A stretch of DNA of 64,000 bases, taken from the NCBI RefSeq assembly GCF_000380565.1, contig NZ_AQYJ01000029.1:186001-250000 (forward strand). The letters are read 5' to 3'. Of this stretch, positions 44,759 to 53,857 are shown in pieces. Under the pieces are notes generated by a model, which did not search any database, was not told the origin of the DNA, and was given only the letters and a program-made list of their open reading frames with translations. Within the stretch, counting starts at the first letter, position 1. Every line of letters begins with the position of its first letter. A program made the position numbers and the translations under genes. Source of the stretch: Microbulbifer variabilis ATCC 700307. Lineage in GTDB: Bacteria; Pseudomonadota; Gammaproteobacteria; Pseudomonadales; Cellvibrionaceae.

Positions 44759-44919
44759 GGATATCCTGTGAATGTTCATTGGAGGACTCTGTCGATGATG
44801 AAAGCAGCGGCTAAATAATGTACCAAATAGTGAACAGGCGAATAAGGCCAGGTAAATAGTGCTACGAACCAGCTACAACAAATGCGTATTTTATGAGTAC
44901 CCAAATTACTGAATCAGGT

Positions 44920-45204
44920 ATGAGAAGAGTTATTTTAATATTGTCAATTTTAACTATTTCTGGATGTGCAACGTCCATGAATGTATTTGAAAAAAACGTT
45001 AGAGCTAATGAACTTCAAGTTCAGGCAGAAGAAGCAAGAGTAATCAATGATTATTCTGGAGCTGCAGAATTGGAAAATAAGGCGGAAGAATTACGAAAAA
45101 ACGATTCCGTTAATAAAGAAGATATTATTTCAGGTGTTTTGTCCAAGGTTTTTAGCCGAATTTTTGATAAAAAGCCAAAAAGTAAATATCAAGGATGGCA
45201 ATAG
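44920..45204 (+). CDS. Small lipoprotein of unknown function
   Basis: 94 residues (or 103 from the ATG at 44893) with a lipoprotein signal: MRRVILILSILTISGCATS has lipobox ISGC. The mature part is rich in Glu, Ala and Lys and probably helical (VRANELQVQAEEARVINDYS, AAELENKAEELRKN), which suggests a coiled helix. The end is basic. The family is unknown to me. It belongs to a series of small exported proteins between 44.5 and 46.4 kb. Confidence 0.55.
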   Translation: MRRVILILSILTISGCATSMNVFEKNVRANELQVQAEEARVINDYSGAAELENKAEELRKNDSVNKEDIISGVLSKVFSRIFDKKPKSKYQGWQ

Positions 45205-45321
45205 CGCCCGACTATTGGCAACAAAGCTTAGTTTTACGCTCAGCAAGCTGGGCCGAATAGGCTATAAATTTTGCAGTGTGAGGTTTGCTGTAAATGACGT
45301 CGTTACACTTTTTAGGTGAAT

Positions 45322-45678
45322 ATGAAACACTTTTTAGTTGTGGTATTTATAATTTTCGCTAATTTTACTATGGCTGAGGGTATGCTTGGCATTCCAGAGT
45401 CGTTCTTAGGTAAGTGGGGTGGTAGCAAAGATTCTTGTTCTGCACAGTTTCCACTTGATGTGCTTAGTATTGAAGAAAAGCGGATCATATTTTGGGAGTC
45501 TTCTGGAAAGCCCAAATTAATTATGTTTGAGAATGATGAACTAGAATTAACATTGCACATGGTGGGTGAGGGGGAAGAATGGTTGTCAGAAGAAGTATAT
45601 TACCTGGATGCCAGCTCTCAGGTCCTCACCCGCAGAACAAAAAATGGAATGTTCCAATACCACAAATGTACTAGTTAG
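45322..45678 (+). CDS. Small secreted protein of unknown function
   Basis: 118 residues with a signal peptide (MKHFLVVVFIIFANFTMA) and a mature part of about 100 residues containing two Cys (DSCSAQFPLD and YHKCTS). The ATG at 45322 is taken; a GTG at 45316 would add two residues. I do not recognise a family; the WGGSKDSC segment is typical of small exported proteins with one disulfide. No operon partner is obvious. Confidence 0.55.
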   Translation: MKHFLVVVFIIFANFTMAEGMLGIPESFLGKWGGSKDSCSAQFPLDVLSIEEKRIIFWESSGKPKLIMFENDELELTLHMVGEGEEWLSEEVYYLDASSQVLTRRTKNGMFQYHKCTS

Positions 45679-45813
45679 GCATAATAAGTGCATCGAGGAA
45701 GACCACTATAGCAACGCTCTGTCGGTGTACCCAGAAGAAAATATGGATTAAGCACCATTTAGTGCTACTTACACGAGCGCCAGCTGTCAGAGTGCCAAAA
45801 TGAGATTTATATT

Positions 45814-46388
45814 GTGTTTCTTACTTGGTGTGTTTTAACTGGATGTATGCTTGTGATTCATACTGCAATGTGTATAGATGCCGAGATTCCGAGAAATAGT
45901 GAAAAATTCAAAGGGTACTATGAGGTGATTCTTGAATATCCAAGACAGGAAATAATCACCAGAAAGATTGAATGTGAACGCTATTACGATAGCCAATGCA
46001 GCACCAGCGGCAACTCATGGGCATATAGAGAAGTAGGCCAAGAAAATAAGTTTTTTTCGCAAAAAGCTACATTAATACATTTGAGTATGGATTAATAGAG
46101 TTTAGCTTGCCTGGTTGCGATCGGTTTGTTACGGAAAAAACAATAAGTAACTACAAGAGCCTTAGTAAGGTGTCTGGAGAAACGTACTTCTTAAGATCAT
46201 CAGATAAAGATAGGCACACGTATGTTACATCCAGTCTAGGCGAGGTACCGAAGAAAACTATTACTATAAATTATTCAGTCAAAGTGCGGTATGTGGGTCA
46301 AAAACAGCTAACAAGCCAATCAACTACATACCTGTCGGAGCCGGACGTATCAGCTATACGTGGCAGTCATAGAGATTTTATGTGCTAG
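45814..46388 (+). pseudogene. Lipoprotein-like gene split by a frameshift
   Basis: Two frames join to one: from 45814 a putative lipoprotein signal (TWCVLTGCMLV, lipobox LTGC) and EKFKGYYEVILEYPRQEI to 46095; then another frame with YINTFEYGLIEFSLPGCDRF, TISNYKSLSKVSGETYFLRS and KVRYVGQKQLTSQSTTYLS to 46388. A one-base deletion in the T7 run (AAGTTTTTTTCGC) would explain the break. A further problem at the 5' end: ATG 45800 leads in a different frame. Not functional unless the run is a sequencing error or subject to slippage. Confidence 0.65.
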
Positions 46389-46401
46389 CAAGAAGATAGA
46401 A

Positions 46402-46887
46402 ATGGCCATAGAGATAGAAAGAAAATTTCTAGTTGATCATCGAATTGTTTCCGGTTTGACCGGTGGAGTACGTATCTCTCAGGGGTATGTTAATACCGCT
46501 GATAAAACTGTAGTACGAGCCAGAGTCAAAGATGATGTAGCGTACCTGACCCTAAAAGGTGAGCTCAGAGGGATGACTTGTTCGGAGTTTGAGTATGAAA
46601 TTCCGATGGAAGATGCTAGGTGTATCATCGATGAGTTATGTCGAGGTAATACCATCTTTAAAACAAGATATGAGATTCAGCACGGCAAGCACTTGTGGGA
46701 GGTGGATGTATTTCATGGCAAGAATGAGGGCCTGATTATTGCAGAAGTGGAATTGTCCAGTGAGGCTGAAGTTGTGGATATTCCGGCCTGGGTAACTGAA
46801 GAGGTTACTGGGCAGGTTCAATACTTCAACTCTTCTTTGTTGAACGAGCCTTATTCGGAATGGACAGAAGATAAGAAGTTCCTGTAG
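46402..46887 (+). CDS. CYTH domain protein
   Basis: 161 residues of the CYTH (CyaB/thiamine triphosphatase) family. The signature IEIERKFLV is at the N-terminus, followed by a beta-tunnel with RISQGYVNTADKTVVRARVK, TLKGELRGMTCSEFEYEIP and LWEVDVFHGKNEGLIIAEVE. CYTH proteins hydrolyse triphosphates, for example tripolyphosphate or thiamine triphosphate, with a metal ion; the substrate is not decided here. The ATG at 46402 (MAIEIERKF) is chosen over the upstream one at 46360 because the family begins at IEIERKF. Confidence 0.92.
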   Translation: MAIEIERKFLVDHRIVSGLTGGVRISQGYVNTADKTVVRARVKDDVAYLTLKGELRGMTCSEFEYEIPMEDARCIIDELCRGNTIFKTRYEIQHGKHLWEVDVFHGKNEGLIIAEVELSSEAEVVDIPAWVTEEVTGQVQYFNSSLLNEPYSEWTEDKKFL

Positions 46888-46996
46888 TACCGTCTGCTTC
46901 ACTGGCCGGGAAAATTGACGCGGCTGTGCCGTTAAAGACAATTCATCGCTATGGGTTGCATTATGTGTTCTCCACCCAATGAATAGGAATTAGAGT

Positions 46997-47464
46997 TTGA
47001 ATATTAGAAAAGCCGAAATGAGTGATTTTCCTCGATTATTGGAACTTGAACAGTGTGTCATTGATGCGGAGAGACCATTTAACTCTTTATTGAAGAGGAA
47101 ATCAGCATTCTACTACGATATTAAAAAACTAATTACATGTCCTGAATCCTATCTTTTGGTTGCTGAGGTTGATAGTGAAATTATTGGTACAGGTTATGCC
47201 CAAATCAGAGATTCAAAGCAATCATTAGAGCATAAACGGCATTCTTATCTTGGTTTTATGTATGTATCTCCTTACCACAGGAGAAAAGGCGTTAATGCGA
47301 AACTAATTAACAAACTAATTGATTGGAGCAAGGGGCGAGGTATTATCGATTTTTATCTAGATGTGTATTCTGAAAATGACCCAGCTATCAGGGCGTACGA
47401 AAAAGTTGGTTTCAAACCATCATTGCTGGAAATGAGGCTTAGTCTTGATGAAGAATGTACATAG
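46997..47464 (+). CDS. GNAT-family N-acetyltransferase
   Basis: 155 residues of the GNAT superfamily: MNIRKAEMSDFPRLLELEQ (strand 1), LLVAEVDSEIIGTGYAQIRD, and the acetyl-CoA-binding motif YVSPYHRRKGVNAKLINKLI (R/Q-x-x-G/A in HRRKGV), followed by DLYLDVYSENDPAIRAYEKVGF-type residues. It acetylates an amine of unknown kind. The start is a TTG at 46997 with AGGAATTAGAG just before it, which is acceptable as a start with a ribosome site. It stands alone. Confidence 0.88.
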   Translation: MNIRKAEMSDFPRLLELEQCVIDAERPFNSLLKRKSAFYYDIKKLITCPESYLLVAEVDSEIIGTGYAQIRDSKQSLEHKRHSYLGFMYVSPYHRRKGVNAKLINKLIDWSKGRGIIDFYLDVYSENDPAIRAYEKVGFKPSLLEMRLSLDEECT

Positions 47465-47560
47465 CAAGCGCATGCTGCCAGACTGGTTTTTCATTGCTCT
47501 TTTAGCCAGTTATCAATGAAAACATAATTTTTAGAACCTTTCCAGCTTTAGGGAGTATGT

Positions 47561-48172
47561 ATGGAAAGTTATATCTTATTCTTTATAATCGCTGTGGCAA
47601 CAATTTTAAGCCCAGGTCCGGGTGTTATCCTGACACTCACGAATGCCATTCGTTACGGTACTTCAGGTGCGATAGGAGGCATTCTTGGAATCGCATTCGG
47701 TACCTTTATAGTTGCAGGCGTTTCGGCAACTAGCCTTGGTGTTATCTTAGCTACATCCGCAGTGGCCTTCAGTATTATGAAATATATTGGCGCTGCTTAT
47801 TTAATCTATTTAGGCATAAAGTTATGGCGCTCGCCGACCAAACAAGTCGAAGCCAGCCTTGGAGGTACAAAAAACAGAAAGCTTCAGTTTGCTGAGGGCC
47901 TGACGCTACAGCTTACCAATCCAAAAGCTGTATTCTTTTTCATGTCGATATTCCCCCAGTTTGTTAATTACAATTCAAATTTTGTAGGTCAATTTTTCCT
48001 GCTAGTTGTAACCTATAGTGGCTTAGTTATTATAATTCATGCCTTATACGCACACCTTGCTAAGTCGGCACGTGGTTGGCTTTCTTCTGAAAAAGGAGGG
48101 CGTATGGTTAATCGGGTAGGTGGGGGTACATTTATGTGTTTTGGTGTTGGTCTTGCGTCAGCTAGCAAGTAA
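47561..48172 (+). CDS. LysE-family exporter
   Basis: 203 residues; second LysE/RhtB-type exporter in the window. SPGPGVILTLTNAIRYGT near residue 17, AVAFSIMKYIGAAYLIYLGI and QLTNPKAVFFFMSIFPQF are typical, with five to six hydrophobic helices. It probably exports amino acids or derivatives; substrate unknown. It differs enough from the copy at 16.5-17.1 kb to be another subgroup. The ATG lies 100 bases after the GNAT gene. Confidence 0.9.
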   Translation: MESYILFFIIAVATILSPGPGVILTLTNAIRYGTSGAIGGILGIAFGTFIVAGVSATSLGVILATSAVAFSIMKYIGAAYLIYLGIKLWRSPTKQVEASLGGTKNRKLQFAEGLTLQLTNPKAVFFFMSIFPQFVNYNSNFVGQFFLLVVTYSGLVIIIHALYAHLAKSARGWLSSEKGGRMVNRVGGGTFMCFGVGLASASK

Positions 48173-48430
48173 AAGCACAGTAAGACAATTATCGTGAGAC
48201 ATTCAGATAAATGTAAATGTCAAATAAACCCTAATAGGTTTAAATCAGAAGTATAGTTTTCAATAAAACCATGGGTTGGTGTTTAATATGGCATGATACG
48301 GAATATTAATAAATAGTTAATCGAGACGTAATAAATAGTAAAAGTTTTATATGATCGCTATAGTAAAATTGGAAAATTTGCACCTGTCGATCCTTCTCTA
48401 AACAAAAAGTGTTGGAAGCCTGAGAGTAGA

Positions 48431-48898
48431 ATGACCCCGGCAATTAATGCAGCTAAAAAAGCGAAAATTACCTTCAAAGTGTACGAATACACACATAACT
48501 CATCGAGTGAATCATACGGGTTAGAGGCTGCAGAAAAGCTGGGAGTGGCCGAAGCTAAGATTTTTAAAACACTAGTAGTTATTCTTGATAATAAAGAGCT
48601 AGCAGTAGGAATAGTACCTGTTTCATCAATGCTAAACATGAAACGCATAGCTAAAGCAGCTGGAGCAAAGAAAGCTACAATGGCTGCTAAATCTGATGTG
48701 GAGCGATCCACTGGCTATGTGCTAGGTGGCGTTAGCCCGCTAGGGCAAAAAAAGAGACTTAAAACTATTATTGACTCATCGGCTAAAAATTACGCGACGG
48801 TTTATGTGAGTGCTGGCCGCAGAGGGCTTGAAATTGAGCTGGCGCCTAATGATCTAGTAAGTCTTGTCAACGGAGTCTTCTCTAAAATATGTCAATAG
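48431..48898 (+). CDS. ybaK: Cys-tRNA(Pro) deacylase YbaK
   Basis: 155 residues of the YbaK/EbsC family: MTPAINAAKKAKITFKVYEY, AEAKIFKTLVVILDNKELAV, VPVSSMLNMKRIAKAAGAKK, GYVLGGVSPLGQKKRLKTII and VYVSAGRRGLEIELAPNDL. The enzyme removes mischarged Cys (or Ala) from tRNA-Pro. It is a single gene with a reasonable ribosome site GAGAG before the ATG. A copy with high similarity is expected in most gammaproteobacteria. Confidence 0.93.
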   Translation: MTPAINAAKKAKITFKVYEYTHNSSSESYGLEAAEKLGVAEAKIFKTLVVILDNKELAVGIVPVSSMLNMKRIAKAAGAKKATMAAKSDVERSTGYVLGGVSPLGQKKRLKTIIDSSAKNYATVYVSAGRRGLEIELAPNDLVSLVNGVFSKICQ

Positions 48899-48989
48899 AT
48901 TCATTTATGACAATTACAGAAATGGGGCACGAAAAGGCGTTGCATTCACACTGCAAGTATTATATGTCTTCATAGCGTTAAGAGCATAC

Positions 48990-49409
48990 ATGAAACGGAC
49001 CATATAGCTTGTTCTTTTTTTCCTGTTTTTTGGTGCTAGAGCAGAGTCTGCGTGGGAGCATGACAAAATAATTTATGAATTAAAGCAGGTGAATAAGCTG
49101 ATTGATATTGGCTTGATGCGAGAAATCAGCCAGCGTCTAACTCCAGGTCATTTTGGATAGATTCAAACAAGAATTAATGTCCCTGAACACTGGAAAAATT
49201 CTGAGTTGGAGATGAAAGAAGGCACAATACAGTTTTCTGTTGGGAATAAGAGTTTCTATCCCGATGCTAGAAACGAAGGGCTTCTCAGTTTTGCCATTTG
49301 TAAAGGTGGTACAAAAACCGACCTTCACTACAGGGAATTTGGAAAAAATATTCAATCGGCATATAACAAATGGTTAAATAGGAATGTCTACTATATCATA
49401 AGTCGCTAA
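48990..49409 (+). pseudogene. Secreted protein gene with two in-frame stops
   Basis: The frame from ATG 48990 runs MKRTI-stop-LVLFFLFFGARAESAWEH and on through KLIDIGLMREISQRLTPGHF to a second stop (TAG 49158-49160), then IQTRINVPEHWKNSELEM and GLLSFAICKGGTKTDLHYRE to a natural stop at 49407-49409. Two TAG codons, at 49005-49007 and 49158-49160, lie in one otherwise open frame. It looks like a signal-peptide-bearing protein of about 138 residues that has been switched off. The family is unknown to me. Confidence 0.75.
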
Positions 49410-49441
49410 ACCAAGTGTTATATGAATCAAAGGAAGTAACC

Positions 49442-49850
49442 ATGAGCGTAAATATCAAGGAAGTTGATGGAGTAAAAATCCAACTTAAGCATAGAGCCTC
49501 ATGTCATAGCGGTTCTGTAGAAATAGAGCTGTACTTACCGGAGGGACTTGTAGAGCTTCGCCGCTGTGATTGTTCTATGTGCCGTAGGAGAGGAGCGGTT
49601 GCTGCTTCCGTATCTTTAAATGGTATTAAAATCTTAAAAGGGGGAGCAGCATTTAAGACTTTATCAGTTTAATACAAGAATGGCGATGCATTACTTTTGT
49701 GAGAAATGTGGTATTTATACGCATCACCAGAGGCGTTCTAATCCGAGAGAGTTTGGATTCAACGTGGGGTGCTTGGAGGGTATAAATCCCTTAAAAGTAG
49801 AGGGTATTCCAACCTATGATGGTATCAATCACCCGGCGGATCTAGAGTAA
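49442..49850 (+). pseudogene. GFA-family (glutathione-dependent formaldehyde-activating) gene with a frameshift
   Basis: From ATG 49442 the frame has HRASCHSGSVEIELYLPEGL, LRRCDCSMCRRRGAVAASVS and a premature stop at 49670-49672. Another frame continues LYQFNTRMAMHYFCEKCGIY, THHQRRSNPREFGFNVGCLE to TAA 49848-49850. Joined they give the GFA fold (three paired Cys motifs and CEKCG at the C-terminal zinc site). A single-base loss near 49655-49665 separates them. Confidence 0.8.
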
Positions 49851-50121
49851 CCGATACAAAAAATACTGGTAATATATGGATTTAAAAAATTTTTTCTTTA
49901 GTCAAAATGAGGGTTGTTACTGAGGCCTGAAAACTGAATTTATGTATCCAGGATCATAGTCGTTGAACAGATCATATTAAATAAGCCAATGATTTTCTCA
50001 TGGAAGTCCTATATAGGGCTGCTTACTAATATTTGTTATAAATGTAATTGTATCGGTTGCTAGGTTATATTACCGGATTGCTCTTAAGGCGGTAGTTAGT
50101 CTGAACAGATAAGGATTATAT

Positions 50122-50307
50122 ATGGAAAAGCTGTCTCAAGAAGAGCTCAAGCAAATGTTTTGTCTTATCAGGCGATTTGCTGATACGGACTTAGATCAAT
50201 TCGAACACTGGAAGTTTGATTCAGATAAGGGCAAAGTCTTCATTGAATTAGCTCTTGTCCCTAGAGGTTCAGAAGACGCCTATATAGAGGTAGACCATCT
50301 ACTATGA
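50122..50307 (+). CDS. Small hypothetical protein
   Basis: 61 residues, acidic, soluble, starting MEKLSQEELKQMFCLIRRF with an AAGGA ribosome site about 10 bases upstream. No family was recognised. Immunity-protein-like length but no toxin is adjacent. Coding is suggested by the ribosome site and amino-acid composition only. Confidence 0.5.
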   Translation: MEKLSQEELKQMFCLIRRFADTDLDQFEHWKFDSDKGKVFIELALVPRGSEDAYIEVDHLL

Positions 50308-50976
50308 AGCCCAATTGTGTTGGTGCTCTTAACAAGCTATTGAACAATGGCCTTTGGGTTAAATCAGGCTGTATTTAATGGATAATAAATATCAGTAGCG
50401 AATGTACCACCAATTCAGTTGAAAAAGTTAATGGCCCTATGATCAATGTCGAAGAGGTCATGCTAAGTTTACGTGTCAATTCCTTTTGGTATATACATGC
50501 TACTCGCTCCTCTACATCGGTAGTTTTGCTTCAATATGATCTCAAATAAGAGTTGAAGTATTTTTTATAAATAGGGTGACATGTGATTCTGATTAAGTAT
50601 AAAGATGTTGTTTTCAGGACAGTCAATACTGTTCAAATAAATTCTAAAATGCTGATATTGATCTTTGTGCAAGGACTAAAAAATATGGTGCAAAAAAATG
50701 GAACATGTGGTCGTATTTCTTGTCTAGAAGTGATCTATCTAATAGAGGGAGGAAAATGAAGTAACAATGATAGAAGCGCACGCTATCTGTACTGTTGTCT
50801 CAATTATATGGTATTGAGAATGGCTCCAGGATTGCCAATTGATAATAGCTGCTTAGGTATGGTAAAGGCTATTTAGATGGTTGAAAATCGGTTTGTATAT
50901 AATAGCTGCGTCTCTGGATATTAGGCTACCAACTTTTTAATTTTTAGATATCTAGGTCACATCGATAAGGGTCAAA
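50308..50976. other. AT-rich intergenic stretch
   Basis: 669 bases with no gene seen on either strand and no hairpin with a T-run. Confidence 0.5.
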
Positions 50977-51930
50977 ATGAAAAGAATAGTGTTGGTGTTT
51001 TTACTTTCTGTATGTGCAAATACATGTTTTTCTGATGAAGTACTAGAAATACCTGCAAATCCAGAAAAAGGTTTTAGGTATCCATATCTAATCAAAATAC
51101 CTGAAACAGTTCCAGAGGATAAGAAGTTATACTTGATTGTTGAATCAAATAATACTGGAAAAGTTTCAGATGATTTCTCCATTCATTATGAGTCAGCAAA
51201 AAAGACAATTGTAGGTAATGCTGTTGGCCCCTGGCTTTCTAAAAAGTTATCCTATCCAATTTTGATGCCAGTTTTCCCTAGGCCCGAATCCCAATGGCAG
51301 GTTTATACCCATGCCCTTGATAGAGATTCCATGCAAGTAGAGTCACTGCCATATGAAAGATTGGATCTTCAACTTATAGCCATGATCGAAGATGCTAAGA
51401 GGGTCTTGGCAGAACGCTCTTTGGATCTTCAGCAGAAGATTATTCTAGCGGGGTTCTCTGCCTCCGGTACGTTTGCAAATCGGTTCTCGCTATTACATCC
51501 TGAAACTACTGAAATTGTTGTAGCAGGTGGTCTGAACGGCACATTAATGTTACCTATTGGATCTATGGGTGAGCACAACCTCAAATATCCATTGGGAATT
51601 AGCGATTTTAAGCAGGTAACAGGCAAAGAGTTTAATTTAAGTCAATGGCTTAAAATTAAGCAATTTTTGTTTATGGGTGAAAATGATACGAATGATGCCG
51701 TTGCATATGATGATGCATATTCAGAAGAAGAGAGAGTGATCATATACAAAACTACTGGAAAGGAAATCCAGCCCGAACGCTGGAATAATAGCCAGAGAAT
51801 TTATTTAGAAAGTAAAGCTCGTGTAATCTTTCGCACCTTTGAAGGGGTGGGCCACGGTACTAATGGTGATGTGCATCGAGAGTTCCTGACTTTTGTGAAA
51901 AAGAATGCGCTACAAGTCTCTGGGCAGTAG
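50977..51930 (+). CDS. Secreted alpha/beta-hydrolase
   Basis: 317 residues with a signal peptide (MKRIVLVFLLSVCANTCFS). The nucleophile elbow is LAGFSASGTFANRF (GxSxSG near residue 160), the acid may be D in GENDTNDAV and the His is in EGVGHGTNGDVHREF. That makes a plausible Ser-Asp-His triad for a secreted esterase or lipase-like enzyme. Substrate is unknown. It stands alone with a 228-base gap to the next gene on the opposite strand. Confidence 0.8.
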   Translation: MKRIVLVFLLSVCANTCFSDEVLEIPANPEKGFRYPYLIKIPETVPEDKKLYLIVESNNTGKVSDDFSIHYESAKKTIVGNAVGPWLSKKLSYPILMPVFPRPESQWQVYTHALDRDSMQVESLPYERLDLQLIAMIEDAKRVLAERSLDLQQKIILAGFSASGTFANRFSLLHPETTEIVVAGGLNGTLMLPIGSMGEHNLKYPLGISDFKQVTGKEFNLSQWLKIKQFLFMGENDTNDAVAYDDAYSEEERVIIYKTTGKEIQPERWNNSQRIYLESKARVIFRTFEGVGHGTNGDVHREFLTFVKKNALQVSGQ

Positions 51931-52158
51931 TGCATGTTGGACTTATGACAATTTGGTAGCGCATAGATAAATTGTGTTGTAGTGCTTTTAATATAGTATT
52001 TAGTGCTATGTAAATAGGGCATTCATAATGCGGTTGTCGGCGCTATATAGTCTGTATTTCGATGGGGCTAAGTTGCTCTGAGAAGCCCCTAATCTAAACT
52101 GCTAAACTTAAAGCTACCCCCTGTATTTCGATTAGCTACTCCTTGCTTTTAAAAGCAA

Positions 52159-53094
52159 TTATTCAATCCACACACGAGTATAAAGACGTTTTTGACTAGG
52201 TTTATCTGTAAATTCCTCTCTATCATGAAGAACTCTGGTATTGTCGAGAAACAACATATCTCCCGATTTCATAGAAAAACAAATATTATTCTTATTGCTA
52301 TTTAACTCATTGTCTAATAAATCAAAGGCTAAAAGGTCATCTTCAGTTAGCAATCTCCCGACCTTCTCGTGCCCTCTTTCAATCCAGTAACGCATGTAGC
52401 GGATAGATAGCTTTTCTTCAATATAGCTAAAAATAGGGAATTTGTTGCTAAGTAAACTCTTGGTACTTCCATCACTGCCTGGAGTAACAAGGTCTCGAAT
52501 GTAACTTTTATATAGGATTTTCAGTTTGTCTGGAGCTACTTTTCTTATGTTTTCATGTACCTTTGCAGCAGATACTATTTTCGTCCTACCTCCAAGAGCA
52601 GCTGGAGTAATACAGCAAAGTCCAATTATTCTTGGCTGAATCAATTTTTGCGAACTGTCTGTATGTGGGCCAGTAGCTGCTTTGGTTTGTGAAACTGGAA
52701 TCGACTCATCCCTGTAACTCCTGCCAGTATTCTGAACTCTATAAAGCCTACCGTAGGTATTAATGGTGACACCTAGTGCTAAACTAAAATTTAGGAAAAG
52801 AAGATTAAGTGATTTATGATCAAGGCCGTTAATGCCTCTAATCCATGCTACTCCACTTCCTTGAAGAAGTTCTTGTTTAACATGATAGGAGAGCTTATCG
52901 AAACGTGGTGTCAGTACGGATTCGGCGCCTAGGTCTTCAATTGGATCTTTCCTTTTCGAAGCCCAATCAACCAGTGATCTGAACTCAGTGTTCCAGCCTT
53001 CTGGCCATGTGAATTTCCAGCCAGTTTTTCTTTCCAGATCTACAGCGCTCCAAGCTTGAGCGTCAGCCAGATCAGGGGGAGCTATCTCAGCCAT
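52159..53094 (-). CDS. TauD/TfdA-type Fe(II)/2-oxoglutarate dioxygenase
   Basis: 311 residues of the TauD/TfdA (clavaminate-synthase-like) family. Visible: GPHTDSSQKLIQPRIIGL (HxD iron ligands), LDNTRVLHDREEF (distal His) and RLYTRVWIE with an Arg near the end. It oxidises a C-H bond of a small substrate with O2 and 2-oxoglutarate. It overlaps the methyltransferase gene by 8 bases and belongs to a three-gene cluster with it and a haem-oxygenase-like diiron enzyme, so its substrate is probably the pathway product of those. Third in the operon by transcription order. Confidence 0.88.
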   Translation of the reverse strand: MAEIAPPDLADAQAWSAVDLERKTGWKFTWPEGWNTEFRSLVDWASKRKDPIEDLGAESVLTPRFDKLSYHVKQELLQGSGVAWIRGINGLDHKSLNLLFLNFSLALGVTINTYGRLYRVQNTGRSYRDESIPVSQTKAATGPHTDSSQKLIQPRIIGLCCITPAALGGRTKIVSAAKVHENIRKVAPDKLKILYKSYIRDLVTPGSDGSTKSLLSNKFPIFSYIEEKLSIRYMRYWIERGHEKVGRLLTEDDLLAFDLLDNELNSNKNNICFSMKSGDMLFLDNTRVLHDREEFTDKPSQKRLYTRVWIE

Positions 53095-53857
53095 TTGCTT
53101 GAACCTTAAATAAAAGATGTAGAGGATAGCCCTTTAGCGGACCAAAAAATTCCGGATCTAGAGTTAGATGCTCTTCAGTTACCGCCAGCTCCCTTATGGA
53201 AGGCATCTTTTTAAATCCAGCAGATTGAAGTGCTTCAAAATAATGGGTGAATGTCTTGTGCACACAGCGTACTGGTACAGTAATTCCATCTCTACGCCAA
53301 ATTCTACCTTCAAAAGTAACATCTACGCCCTCAAAGTAATTTTTATCACCAAACTTGAAGTAAAATGGAGGTGATTGATTGCGCATAAAAGGTAAGCAAG
53401 GATGCGGCACTGTGAATATAAATATTCCATTAGGGCTAAGTAGTGACTTTACATTGGTCATCACCTGTGTCATTTCCTTAACTGTCAAATAGTTGAATAG
53501 AAAAATGGCAATTACTTGATCGAATTGAGTCCTGGGGTACCTATTAAAGGTAACAGCATCTGACACTTCGTAAATTGCTTTATGTAAACCAAGCTCAGCT
53601 GCAACAGATTTCGCTTGAGAAATCATTTCAGAAGAAGAGTCGACTCCAAATACCGAAGCTGCACCGGCGTCCAAAATTATTCTAGAAACATAGCCCTCGC
53701 CACATCCTACATCTAAAAGATGTTGGCCTGTAACACTACCCAATTCCTGTAGAACAATAGGTCTTGCTGTGTAGTCACTCAGTAATATTTTCTCAGACCG
53801 TAACCAGTTTTCTGCCTGATCATTGTAAATTGACTCAGTTGATATAATATGATTCAT
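53087..53857 (-). CDS. Class I SAM-dependent methyltransferase
   Basis: A 256-residue methyltransferase with motif I LLDVGCGEGYVSRI, a following acidic loop VFGVDSSSEMI, and motif IV-like region QVIAIFLFNYL plus LLSPNGIFIFTVPHP. No DNA-binding part, so a small-molecule substrate is likely; this fits a biosynthetic cluster. It overlaps both neighbours: 23 bases with the upstream diiron oxidase gene and 8 bases with the downstream dioxygenase. Those overlaps mean tight translational coupling. Confidence 0.92.
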   Translation of the reverse strand: MNHIISTESIYNDQAENWLRSEKILLSDYTARPIVLQELGSVTGQHLLDVGCGEGYVSRIILDAGAASVFGVDSSSEMISQAKSVAAELGLHKAIYEVSDAVTFNRYPRTQFDQVIAIFLFNYLTVKEMTQVMTNVKSLLSPNGIFIFTVPHPCLPFMRNQSPPFYFKFGDKNYFEGVDVTFEGRIWRRDGITVPVRCVHKTFTHYFEALQSAGFKKMPSIRELAVTEEHLTLDPEFFGPLKGYPLHLLFKVQANG

